This document shows, in pieces, positions 24,919-31,965 of a stretch of DNA of 50,800 bases (positions are counted from its first letter, which is position 1; the number at the start of each line of letters is the position of its first letter). A model generated the notes under the pieces. It saw only the letters and a program-made list of their open reading frames with translations. It searched no databases and was not told where the DNA came from. The translations under genes were made by a program, and so were the position numbers. Source of the stretch: an uncultured Propionibacteriaceae bacterium (GTDB lineage: Bacteria > Actinomycetota > Actinomycetes > Propionibacteriales > Propionibacteriaceae). The stretch lies in NCBI GenBank assembly GCA_937965785.1, contig CALCKT010000023.1, positions 1 through 50,800 on the forward strand, written 5' to 3'.

Positions 24919-27402
24919 TCAGTTCTCGTTACTCATGTACTGGATCGGGTCGTCGATCCTGGGGAGGGTTCGCATCCGGGTTTCCTTGTTCTTGCCTCCG
25001 GAGAACTTGGCGTAGTACTCGAAACTCTTGTCGAACCTCTGCTGCTGCGCGTAGCTGCCCCGCTGTGTGAAGTTGCCCATGGTCGGGTACCAGATGCGGT
25101 CGGCGGGGACGCTTTCGGTGCCGAGGGCCTTGACCAGCCCGGTGATCCACGGCGCCTCTGGGTCGATGACCTGCATGGCGGCACCGCACGGATCCACCTC
25201 CACCTTCCCCGCGCCTGCCCGGTACCTGCCCGCGGCGTCCTGGATGCAGGTTGCGGTGATGCGGCCGACGGCGGTGCCGAAGCCCAGGCCCTTGCCGCCA
25301 CCGAGGTGGGTGGCAAGTTCACCGTTGACGGTGATACCGGCGCGTTTCGCGAGTTCCCGGGGTTCCAGCGCGAGCATGAGGAGCCCTAGCTGGCGGGCGT
25401 CGATGTTCTCGAAGTGGATCCGTCCCCGCAGGACGGGAGGTTTCTCGGTGATCCAGCGCCTGACCTCCCGGCAGTTGGGGGCGCCTTCCGCCGGGTAGTG
25501 AGCGCGGCGCACCTGGCGGGGTGTGGGGGTCGTGTCCTCGGGTTCCTGGCCGTGCCAGTAGAACTTGCGGCCGGCGATCCGGCGCATCCGGGGGCTGTCC
25601 AGCCGCCCGCCCCACCGCGACGCCGGTTTCCCGAACTCGGCCACACCCGCCTCCCGGTTCTCGCCCTCCACTTTGAGGTGTTCCAGGTAGAACGCCCCGG
25701 CGCTCGGGCGCGGGGAGCGGGTCGGTGGGGGCAGCACCAGCCGCAGCGGCACCGGAGCGTCGGTTTCGAAGGCCCCGAACCGCAGGTGGGAGGCGTAGGC
25801 GTTGTGTTCCGCCTGGTCGCGTCGCTGACCCTCGGCGCGGGCCTCGATGAAACCGAAGGTGGCGCAGGCGGGGCACAGCTCATCCGGGTCGCGGCACGGC
25901 AGCAGGGACTCGTCGGGAAGCCGATCGCGGATCGGGCCCTTCCCGAGCTCCCGCCAGCTCGACGACATCGTGAGCCCGGCGACCACGCGCTCGCCGCCCT
26001 CGCTCCCGGTGGTGATCCACACCGAATCGCCCGGGGCCAGGGCGCCGTCGCTCTTGCGTCGCTTCCCGATCGTGGTGCCGCTCCTGTGCCTGACCAGCAC
26101 AGCCACTCCCGCCCATTCCTCGGCATCCCACGCGGGCGCCGAGGGGGCGAGCTTTCCGCCGGTCACGTCCACCGAGTACCTGCACAGCTCCCGGTAGTTC
26201 TCCCAGGTCATCTCGCCCAGCCGGATCGGGGTGGTTTCGAGTTTGCCCACGGCCACATAGATGTGATCGGCGGGGTGGTCGCCCTTCGTCCCGGCATCGG
26301 CGACATGCACCACCCAGTCGCCGCCCTCCGTGAGCGTGGCCTCCCCCTCCGGTTTGAGCTGTTCGCGTTTCACGGGTTTGCCCTTGTTGCCGCCGAAACT
26401 CCGTTCGTAGATGGCACTCTCGTCGAGGGAGATCCGCACCCCGGAACGCAGCCCCGCCGCCCCATCGAACAGGCGCCACAGCGCCTCGGCCCGGATCCAC
26501 ACCACCCGGTTGGTGGGCAGCACCGAGATCACTTTCCCGTCGGAATCGACCTCGTCAACCACTGCCAGCCGCTTGTCGGGGCGCATCTCCAGCGACGCCC
26601 GGTGGGCGGGCCGGTAGTCGGGGTCGAGTATGGACAGGCAGCTGCTGCTTATCACCTCGAACAGCGACCGGACGGCACCCCGCACGGAGGATCCCGGCAC
26701 CGTGACACGCTCCTCGATCCGGGTGCCGGTGACGGTTGTCTCCTCGGGGATGTTCCAGTCCACCGGCATCATGAGCGGGGAACGGAAGGCGAACTCCACG
26801 TCGAGATATCCGGTGAGCCCGCCCTCGACGGCCCTCGCGTGGCCGTGGGGTTTGTCCCGTTTTACCTTGTCGGGCAGCGGAACGAAGGTGTAGGGATTGA
26901 TGAAAGCATTCCCGCCGTCGTGGAACTCTTTCAGTTTCTCTCGGGTTTCACCGGCCTTCTTGCGTGCGGCTTTTCGCTCAACTTCCTCCTTGGCCGTCTC
27001 AATCCACCTGCCAAGACCTTCACCACCCCAGCACAACCGTTTAGGTTCGACTTCCAGGAGATCGAAGTCATGGCTGTAGGCTTTGTCACGGAGAGCACCT
27101 TCCAGCCCGCCACTTCCTTCGGGAATCCACAGTTCTTTTCTCCAAGTTTTGCTTCTCTTGGAACCGACCGAAGTTCCGGAAATGGGAGATTCCAACATGC
27201 ACACTTCAGGTAGCTCATCGGTTTCCACCAAGTAGTATCCCGGGTTCCCTTTCTCATACCCGAGGCACATTTCGATTTCGAGAGTGAAGCCGTCCTTTCG
27301 CGTCAGGACTTTTTCTCCATTCCACGTGAGTTCCGAATCGGTCAGCGGCCACACCCGGACTTGGTCCTCGCCGATCTCCTCGACGTAGGCGTATTCATTC
27401 AC
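24919..27402 (-). CDS. TIGR03986-type RAMP protein with N-terminal extension
   Basis: Large RAMP subunit, 827 residues. The family hallmark FINPYTFVPL is at about 167-176. It is followed by a RAMP entry region ERVTVPGSSVRGAVRSLFEV, a metal-binding-like CPACATFGFI, and the terminal glycine loop GGGKGLGFGTAVG. About 165 residues precede the hallmark; family members as I know them usually begin close to it. This extra part is less GC-rich than the rest. The GTG at 27402 has AGGAGG seven bases upstream; the longer open frame above it overlaps cas6 and is rejected. It overlaps the cas6 stop by eight bases, and cas10 follows after 11 bases. Confidence 0.85.
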   Translation of the reverse strand: MNEYAYVEEIGEDQVRVWPLTDSELTWNGEKVLTRKDGFTLEIEMCLGYEKGNPGYYLVETDELPEVCMLESPISGTSVGSKRSKTWRKELWIPEGSGGLEGALRDKAYSHDFDLLEVEPKRLCWGGEGLGRWIETAKEEVERKAARKKAGETREKLKEFHDGGNAFINPYTFVPLPDKVKRDKPHGHARAVEGGLTGYLDVEFAFRSPLMMPVDWNIPEETTVTGTRIEERVTVPGSSVRGAVRSLFEVISSSCLSILDPDYRPAHRASLEMRPDKRLAVVDEVDSDGKVISVLPTNRVVWIRAEALWRLFDGAAGLRSGVRISLDESAIYERSFGGNKGKPVKREQLKPEGEATLTEGGDWVVHVADAGTKGDHPADHIYVAVGKLETTPIRLGEMTWENYRELCRYSVDVTGGKLAPSAPAWDAEEWAGVAVLVRHRSGTTIGKRRKSDGALAPGDSVWITTGSEGGERVVAGLTMSSSWRELGKGPIRDRLPDESLLPCRDPDELCPACATFGFIEARAEGQRRDQAEHNAYASHLRFGAFETDAPVPLRLVLPPPTRSPRPSAGAFYLEHLKVEGENREAGVAEFGKPASRWGGRLDSPRMRRIAGRKFYWHGQEPEDTTPTPRQVRRAHYPAEGAPNCREVRRWITEKPPVLRGRIHFENIDARQLGLLMLALEPRELAKRAGITVNGELATHLGGGKGLGFGTAVGRITATCIQDAAGRYRAGAGKVEVDPCGAAMQVIDPEAPWITGLVKALGTESVPADRIWYPTMGNFTQRGSYAQQQRFDKSFEYYAKFSGGKNKETRMRTLPRIDDPIQYMSNEN

Positions 27403-28348
27403 TGCCAAACCTCCTGTCCCGCGACCCGCCCGGCCGCTCATCGTCGAACCCCCATTCCCCCGGTTCCCCCACAACCCGGGGGGACGGGGTTCTCCCGGTT
27501 CCACCAATCCCTGACGGACGGGACGGGCCGCGCCGGGAACGGCGTTTGTCTCCCGCGACGCCCGCTCGCATCGGAACCCGGTCCGCGATCTCCAGCACAC
27601 CGGCTCCCCAGGCCGTTCTCGCCCCGACGCCGGTCAGTTCCCCCACCTGGAGGAGCCGGTCGATCAGGCTCGACGTGGCCGCGTCGCCGGTGCAGAGCCA
27701 GTCGACCTCCCCGAGCGCGACGCGGACGTCGCGGAGACTGGCCCGGCGAGGATCCCCCTCGGCCCATCGCACGGACTGGAGCTCAACCTGCGTGGGAAAC
27801 ACCGACGCCACCACCTCCCGCGGCAGGCGCTGCTCGTCCCGGCCCTGGCCGCAGATCAGCGCGAGCCGCCGCTGGATGCTGCCCAGCAGCAGGTAAGGAT
27901 CGGGCCAGGGCATGAAAACGTCGCCGCGTTTGAAGGTGACACCCTCGGGGAATCGCAGCCGCCACCCCTTCGACGGCCTGCCCGTGATCTCGGCGAGGTT
28001 CACCGAGGCGACCTCCTGGATCCCCTCGACCCGCAGCGTCACCATGCCGAGCCGCTCCCGGTTGCCGAAGGCGACACGGCCCACCAGCAGCGGAGCCAGG
28101 AAGTCGTCGAACAGTCGCAGCTCCACGAGCACGGCGAACTCGCTGACCTGCCGCCACCGCACCGCGTACCGGTGTTCCCCGGTGTGCGACTCCCCGCCGC
28201 CGCTGCCCGGCGACCGGTGCAGCCACGACGAAACCATCGCGTGGATTCCCGAGGGTGTGGGGGTCAGGTGATGTTCCCCCGTCTCCACGCGCAGCAGAAC
28301 CTGCCAGGTCCTGACCCGCACCGCGGGCAGGGATCTCAACGCACCCAC
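27395..28348 (-). CDS. cas6: Cas6 crRNA-processing endoribonuclease
   Basis: Cuts pre-crRNA within repeats to leave the 8-base handle. The 317-residue protein has the Cas6 entry pattern GEHHLTPTPSGIHAMVSSWL (about 24-43), with a histidine that may be catalytic. A beta-rich middle contains VTFKRGDVFMPWPDPYLLLG, and the terminal glycine-rich loop is TGVGARTAWGAGVLEI, as in Cas6 RAMPs. A basic, low-complexity tail follows. I chose the GTG at 28348, just after the TIR-SAVED stop, with AGGA upstream. The longer open frame through the effector gene is a shadow. Confidence 0.85.
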   Translation of the reverse strand: MGALRSLPAVRVRTWQVLLRVETGEHHLTPTPSGIHAMVSSWLHRSPGSGGGESHTGEHRYAVRWRQVSEFAVLVELRLFDDFLAPLLVGRVAFGNRERLGMVTLRVEGIQEVASVNLAEITGRPSKGWRLRFPEGVTFKRGDVFMPWPDPYLLLGSIQRRLALICGQGRDEQRLPREVVASVFPTQVELQSVRWAEGDPRRASLRDVRVALGEVDWLCTGDAATSSLIDRLLQVGELTGVGARTAWGAGVLEIADRVPMRAGVAGDKRRSRRGPSRPSGIGGTGRTPSPRVVGEPGEWGFDDERPGGSRDRRFGSE

Positions 28349-28350
28349 GT

Positions 28351-30165
28351 TCAGTCCTGCGGAACGGGATCGAGGAATTCGAGATAGGGCAGCACCTTGT
28401 CCGAGACCGCCTCGAAACATCCGAGTCTCCGGCATCCGATGATGCCGCCACCCTGGCCGCGGACCTCGCCGTGCGGGAAGAAGAAATCGGACCTGCGGGC
28501 CGTCTCGGCGCTGATCCGCGGCACGATGTATCCGACCCCCGGCATCAGATCCGGCTTCGGGGTGATGCCTCCCTGCCGGATCCTCGTCACCGGGATCTCG
28601 CATCCCTGAACCCGGAGCGAGGGCAACTCCTCGGACTGCTCCTGGCGCCGCACCCACTGGTCGGGGCCCTCGGGGGCCGCCCAAGTGAACGGTTCCCCCA
28701 CCTCGGGAAAGTAGGTGACGTCGTGCGGGGTGAGGTTGATGAGTTTCCTCACCTCGTCCATCTGGGGCACACCCTGGGGGAAGACCCCCGTGATGGGGGA
28801 TTTGTTCCCGGATTCGGTGCGCAACACCCGGATGTATCCACGGGTGTCCGTTCCGGTGTTGCCGAGCTCGTAGAAATCGATCGTCAGGGTGTTGCACCAG
28901 CGGGCCGTCAGGGCCGCCATGGCCGCGGGGGCGCTGACCGCGAGGTGCAGTTTGGCGAGGTCCCCGAGCCTCCGGAGGATTTCACCGACGCGCCTGGCCA
29001 GCCCGGCCCCCTCGGTGTGGCCGATCCATTTCTTGGCGCCGTCGGCGGAGGGGGTGTGGAGGTTGATGACCAGCACCGCCGGGTCCTCCAGCTTCTCGGC
29101 CAGGGCGAGCAGGGGCGGGTGGCGCAGGTCGTCAGAGGCCAGCAGCACGACGACGTTCTTCGCGGGCGCATCCCCCCAGAGGGCCCGCCGCAGCTCGGCA
29201 CCGGAGGGCATCTCGTCGCGGGGGAACCCGAGGGTGCGTCTGCTCCCGTCGGGACCCAGGGTTTCCAGGTGGATGCCGGTGCTGCGTTCCGCGGGTTCGT
29301 CCGTGGAGGCCCAGTCCTTGCCGTAGGTGTCGCGCCAGGTGAAGTGTTCGATCTCGCGGGCGTGCGGCAGCGCCGCGCCGAGCGCCCACGCCAGGCTCGG
29401 GTGGCAGCCGCCCCGGAAGAGGACACGCCTGATCCGGGCCGCGTGGAGCTCGTCGATTAGCACCGGCAGCGCCTGCTGCAGGCAGCGGTAGTCGAGTTCC
29501 TCCGGGATCTGCGTGGCGGAATCCTGCCGGAGCCGGATGTGGAGGTCGGCCTCCGGGACGGTGCGGCTGTCCGCGGGCAGGTGGTTGGGTTCGGGCCGGG
29601 TCTGGACCCCGATCTCGATCTCCCCGTCGTCGAGCTGCGGCCGGCGCACCTTGAGGCGGTTGCGCAGCAGGTCACGAAGGACCAGGTTCACTTCGCTGAC
29701 CGGTTTGCCGCCCTTGTCGTCGGAGTGCAGCAGCCGCCGCTGGAGATGGTCATTGAGCTGTTCCGCCTCCAGGTATTTCGCACTCAGCTGTTTGCCGGGC
29801 GCTTTGAAGTCGCATTCGTCCGGGGAACCGGGTTTCCGGAAGGTGTTGACGATGTGCAGCTGGAAGCCGTCCGGGTCGGCCTTGTGGGCCCCGACCAGCA
29901 GCGGCACCTCGGTCTCGGGGACGAAACTGCTCTCGGAGATGCCGTCGGAGAGCAGCAGCACCCCGCCGCTCAGCCCTTCCTCGAAGGCCTGGGTGATGTT
30001 GCGTTCGACCGTTCCGGCCTCGAGGTCGCGGATGTCGCGCCAGGGCACGATCCCCCCGGAACGCAGATAGGTTTCGATGAACTCGGCGTCGGCGGCCCCG
30101 CTTTTCTGGTGGTAGGAGATGAAAACGGGGCCGTTGCCCCGCCCCGGGGGTCGTGATGACGTCAT
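28351..30165 (-). CDS. TIR-SAVED effector with a third C-terminal domain
   Basis: Predicted cyclic-oligonucleotide-activated NADase. The 604-residue protein has an N-terminal TIR domain (about 12-105: PVFISYHQKSGAADAEFIET, then GGVLLLSDGISESSFVPETE, with Glu84 or Glu86 in the catalytic position). A SAVED-like sensor region follows at about 210-450, including RRVLFRGGCHPSLAWALGAA, IEHFTWRDTYGKDW, NVVVLLASDDLRHPP and LHLAVSAPAAMAAL. A C-terminal domain from residue 475 has LINLTPHDV, YIVPRISAETARR and GGIIGCRRLG, a pattern I know from small stand-alone proteins of unknown function. TIR-SAVED proteins in CBASS are activated by cA3. Here the gene is followed three bases later by cas6 and cas10, so Cas10 probably supplies the activator. 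AAGGAGA precedes the ATG. Confidence 0.85.
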   Translation of the reverse strand: MTSSRPPGRGNGPVFISYHQKSGAADAEFIETYLRSGGIVPWRDIRDLEAGTVERNITQAFEEGLSGGVLLLSDGISESSFVPETEVPLLVGAHKADPDGFQLHIVNTFRKPGSPDECDFKAPGKQLSAKYLEAEQLNDHLQRRLLHSDDKGGKPVSEVNLVLRDLLRNRLKVRRPQLDDGEIEIGVQTRPEPNHLPADSRTVPEADLHIRLRQDSATQIPEELDYRCLQQALPVLIDELHAARIRRVLFRGGCHPSLAWALGAALPHAREIEHFTWRDTYGKDWASTDEPAERSTGIHLETLGPDGSRRTLGFPRDEMPSGAELRRALWGDAPAKNVVVLLASDDLRHPPLLALAEKLEDPAVLVINLHTPSADGAKKWIGHTEGAGLARRVGEILRRLGDLAKLHLAVSAPAAMAALTARWCNTLTIDFYELGNTGTDTRGYIRVLRTESGNKSPITGVFPQGVPQMDEVRKLINLTPHDVTYFPEVGEPFTWAAPEGPDQWVRRQEQSEELPSLRVQGCEIPVTRIRQGGITPKPDLMPGVGYIVPRISAETARRSDFFFPHGEVRGQGGGIIGCRRLGCFEAVSDKVLPYLEFLDPVPQD

Positions 30166-30343
30166 CGCAGGTCTCCTTTCGTGGCCTCACCGGTCCCTGA
30201 CGGACAGGACGGCCGCTGATCCCCCACCGACGAAGCATTCTCCCGGGTCGGGGAGCCCAACCGGAAAGCGGCCCACCCTTGGGGCTGGATCCGTATGTGC
30301 AGCGAAGGGGTTTCCCCCCGAGGTCCACGAAAGGAGGCGCGAC

Positions 30344-30361
30344 ATGCTTTGGCGTTGGTGA
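30344..30361 (+). CDS. Micro-ORF A, MLWRW
   Basis: ATG CTT TGG CGT TGG TGA, preceded at six bases by AAGGAGG (30331-30337). Five codons, two of them Trp. It is followed by a 13-bp perfect stem at 30403-30432. Whether it is translated is unknown. The sequence shows only that the ribosome site is near-ideal and that a second, similar unit lies 169 bases downstream. Confidence 0.45.
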   Translation: MLWRW

Positions 30362-30402
30362 CATGAAGAGCAGCTGAGGCTGCGAACCGCAATCTCATCA
30401 CA

Positions 30403-30432
30403 CGTGGGGCGAACCGCAGGGTTCGCCCCACG
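30403..30432. terminator. Strong hairpin after micro-ORF A
   Basis: CGTGGGGCGAACC and GGTTCGCCCCACG form a perfect 13-bp stem with a four-base loop. No T-run follows on either strand. It could end a short plus-strand transcript or be a structured RNA. Confidence 0.6.
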
Positions 30433-30512
30433 ATCGCGTTCCCGGGTGCTGCTGGATCCGAAAGTCGGGTGGCGGGAAAGCCCCGTCCCCAGGATTCAGG
30501 AGGTGAACACCC

Positions 30513-30530
30513 ATGTTGTGGAGCTGGTGA
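30513..30530 (+). CDS. Micro-ORF B, MLWSW
   Basis: ATG TTG TGG AGC TGG TGA, preceded by AGGAGGTG (30498-30505) with a seven-base gap. It matches micro-ORF A in length, stop codon and the Leu-Trp-x-Trp pattern. The two units share the CTGGATCCG block at nearly the same distance (59 and 61 bases). A perfect 14-bp palindrome GCGGCCCGGGCCGC follows at 30539-30552. Confidence 0.45.
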   Translation: MLWSW

Positions 30531-30558
30531 CCCACCGGGCGGCCCGGGCCGCGAGGTG

Positions 30559-30590
30559 AAAAAACGCGGGGGGCGCGACGCGCACCCCGC
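30559..30590 (-). terminator. Intrinsic terminator of the upstream two-gene operon
   Basis: On the minus strand GCGGGGTGCGC, a three-base loop and GCGCCCCCCGC are followed by G and six T residues. The stem has one mismatch. It begins 11 bases after the stop at 30601, so the operon ends before the effector gene, which must have its own promoter. Confidence 0.85.
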
Positions 30591-30600
30591 CTTCACGTTC

Positions 30601-31965
30601 TCACGACCTCGGGTGGAGCAGCCACCGTTCGGCGACGGTGAGGCCCACCCAGTCCTTCCACTCGCCCGAGTCCGCCTTCCGCAGCAGACCACGACAGGCC
30701 TCGGCGTCGCGTTTCCGTCCGGCCGCATCCCAGCACGAAACCGCCTCCGTCAGGGCCGCCACCGTTCCGGCACGCAGTCCCCGGTCATCGGCGGCGGTCA
30801 GGAGCCTCAGCGCGCTCACCCCCCGCACCGACCAGCGACGCGCGGCCGCCACCGGTTCCGGGATTTCCCGCCGGGTGTCATCGCAGTGCACCCGAACCGA
30901 CATCCCGGCGCCCTCCTCGCGGCCCTGTCGCAGCCGGGCCGTCTGCTCCGCCGTCCCGGTCACCGACCCGACCCAGCCGCGGGCCCGTGAATCGTAGCCG
31001 AGCTCCCCGCTCAGCACCGGTTCGGGAACAGATCCGGAGAACAGGTCGAAACCGAGCCGGTCACCCTCACCCGGTTGCCTCCCCCAGGGCACCCCACCGA
31101 ACCAGCGCACCTCCTGCGGTCCGTCCACCGCGACGGCGCAGTGAACCTTCCCCTCGACGTCGAGGTCCAGCACCCACCGGGCGTTGTTCTCGCCCGTCGC
31201 CACCCAGCCGCGCGGCAGCTGTTCCCAGTCGATGGTCATGGATTCGACGAGCGTTCCCCACCTCTCCGCGCCCGCCGCCAGGGCCAGTTCGGGCCTGAAC
31301 CGGTCGATGAGTTCGGCGTCCAGCCATCCGGGCGGAATGGTTTCCTCCCCGGCGGGCCAGGTGGCCAGCAGCTGACGCGCCCAGTCACCCGACTCCCCGG
31401 ACAGCGGGGACCGGTTCGCGACCTGCTCCAACGCGTCCCCGAGCAACCCGACCAAGGGCGTGAACTCCTCCTCGTCGAGGTGGTCGTGGAAGTACCGGCA
31501 CAGCTCCACCAGCTCGGGCAGCCGGTCGGGTTCGTCCGCGAGACGCCCGGCGAGCGAGGTCACCAGGGTCAGTTCCTCCAGCCGCAGCAGCCGCCAGTCG
31601 AGCGGTAACGGCGACCATTCCTGCAGCCACCGCACCACCCCGAGCCGCGCCACCGCCTCGGCCATGTTCTCGTCGTCGGGCGCGAGGGGCAGCTTCCCGA
31701 CCCGCCCCGACCCGTCCCATCCGGCGGCCTGAGCCGCGATCCCGGCCGTGGCGCTGCCGTAGAGGTCGGCCAGCTCCTCCCGGGACTCGTCGACATCGGC
31801 CACCAGGCAGCAGGGCGCCTCCTCGGGCTCGGCGGGATTCACCACGACGACGACGGTTTCCAGGGACAGCGTGACGTTCCCCGCCGGCGCCGGTCCCCCC
31901 GTCCCCACCTGCACCGGGCCACCGCCCAGCGCCTCAATGATGATCTGTTTGTCGGTTCCACTCAT
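30601..31965 (-). CDS. Unrecognised 454-residue protein upstream of the CRISPR effector
   Basis: No family recognised. The protein begins MSGTDKQIIIEALGGGPVQV followed by TLSLETVVVVV. The middle is acidic and Leu/Trp-rich (VRWLQEWSPLPLDWRLLRLE, LVELCRYFHDHLDEEEFTPL). A beta-looking half follows with GWVATGENNARWVLDLDVEG and GYDSRARGWVGSVTGTAEQ, and the C-terminus reads GLTVAERWLLHPRS. No membrane segment or catalytic motif stands out. It overlaps the preceding gene (ATGA), so the two products are made together. A strong terminator follows its stop. Its position beside a CRISPR signalling effector suggests a defence role, but that is inference. Confidence 0.7.
   Translation of the reverse strand: MSGTDKQIIIEALGGGPVQVGTGGPAPAGNVTLSLETVVVVVNPAEPEEAPCCLVADVDESREELADLYGSATAGIAAQAAGWDGSGRVGKLPLAPDDENMAEAVARLGVVRWLQEWSPLPLDWRLLRLEELTLVTSLAGRLADEPDRLPELVELCRYFHDHLDEEEFTPLVGLLGDALEQVANRSPLSGESGDWARQLLATWPAGEETIPPGWLDAELIDRFRPELALAAGAERWGTLVESMTIDWEQLPRGWVATGENNARWVLDLDVEGKVHCAVAVDGPQEVRWFGGVPWGRQPGEGDRLGFDLFSGSVPEPVLSGELGYDSRARGWVGSVTGTAEQTARLRQGREEGAGMSVRVHCDDTRREIPEPVAAARRWSVRGVSALRLLTAADDRGLRAGTVAALTEAVSCWDAAGRKRDAEACRGLLRKADSGEWKDWVGLTVAERWLLHPRS

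Larger units (their letters stand above)
30166..30600. other. Intergenic region with two duplicated micro-ORF units and hairpins
   Basis: 435 bases between the effector gene and the upstream two-gene operon. Two related plus-strand units each begin CTGGATCCG (30285 and 30452), contain a strong Shine-Dalgarno and an 18-bp ORF about 60 bases later, and end in strong hairpins. The minus strand must also hold the effector promoter; no consensus promoter was obvious on either strand. Confidence 0.6.

Noticed and set aside
25414..27213. 599-codon plus-strand frame
   Set aside because: Antisense of the TIGR03986-type RAMP gene, with Pro/Arg/Gly-rich text and no family features.
27403..27600. Longer N-terminus for the TIGR03986-type RAMP
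   Set aside because: It overlaps cas6 by about 200 bases in low-complexity text, while the GTG at 27402 has a perfect AGGAGG site.
30119..30361. 80-codon plus-strand frame ending in MLWRW
   Set aside because: Its upstream part is antisense to the effector gene and has no ribosome site. The strong GGAGG lies just before the last five codons, so only the micro-ORF is considered.
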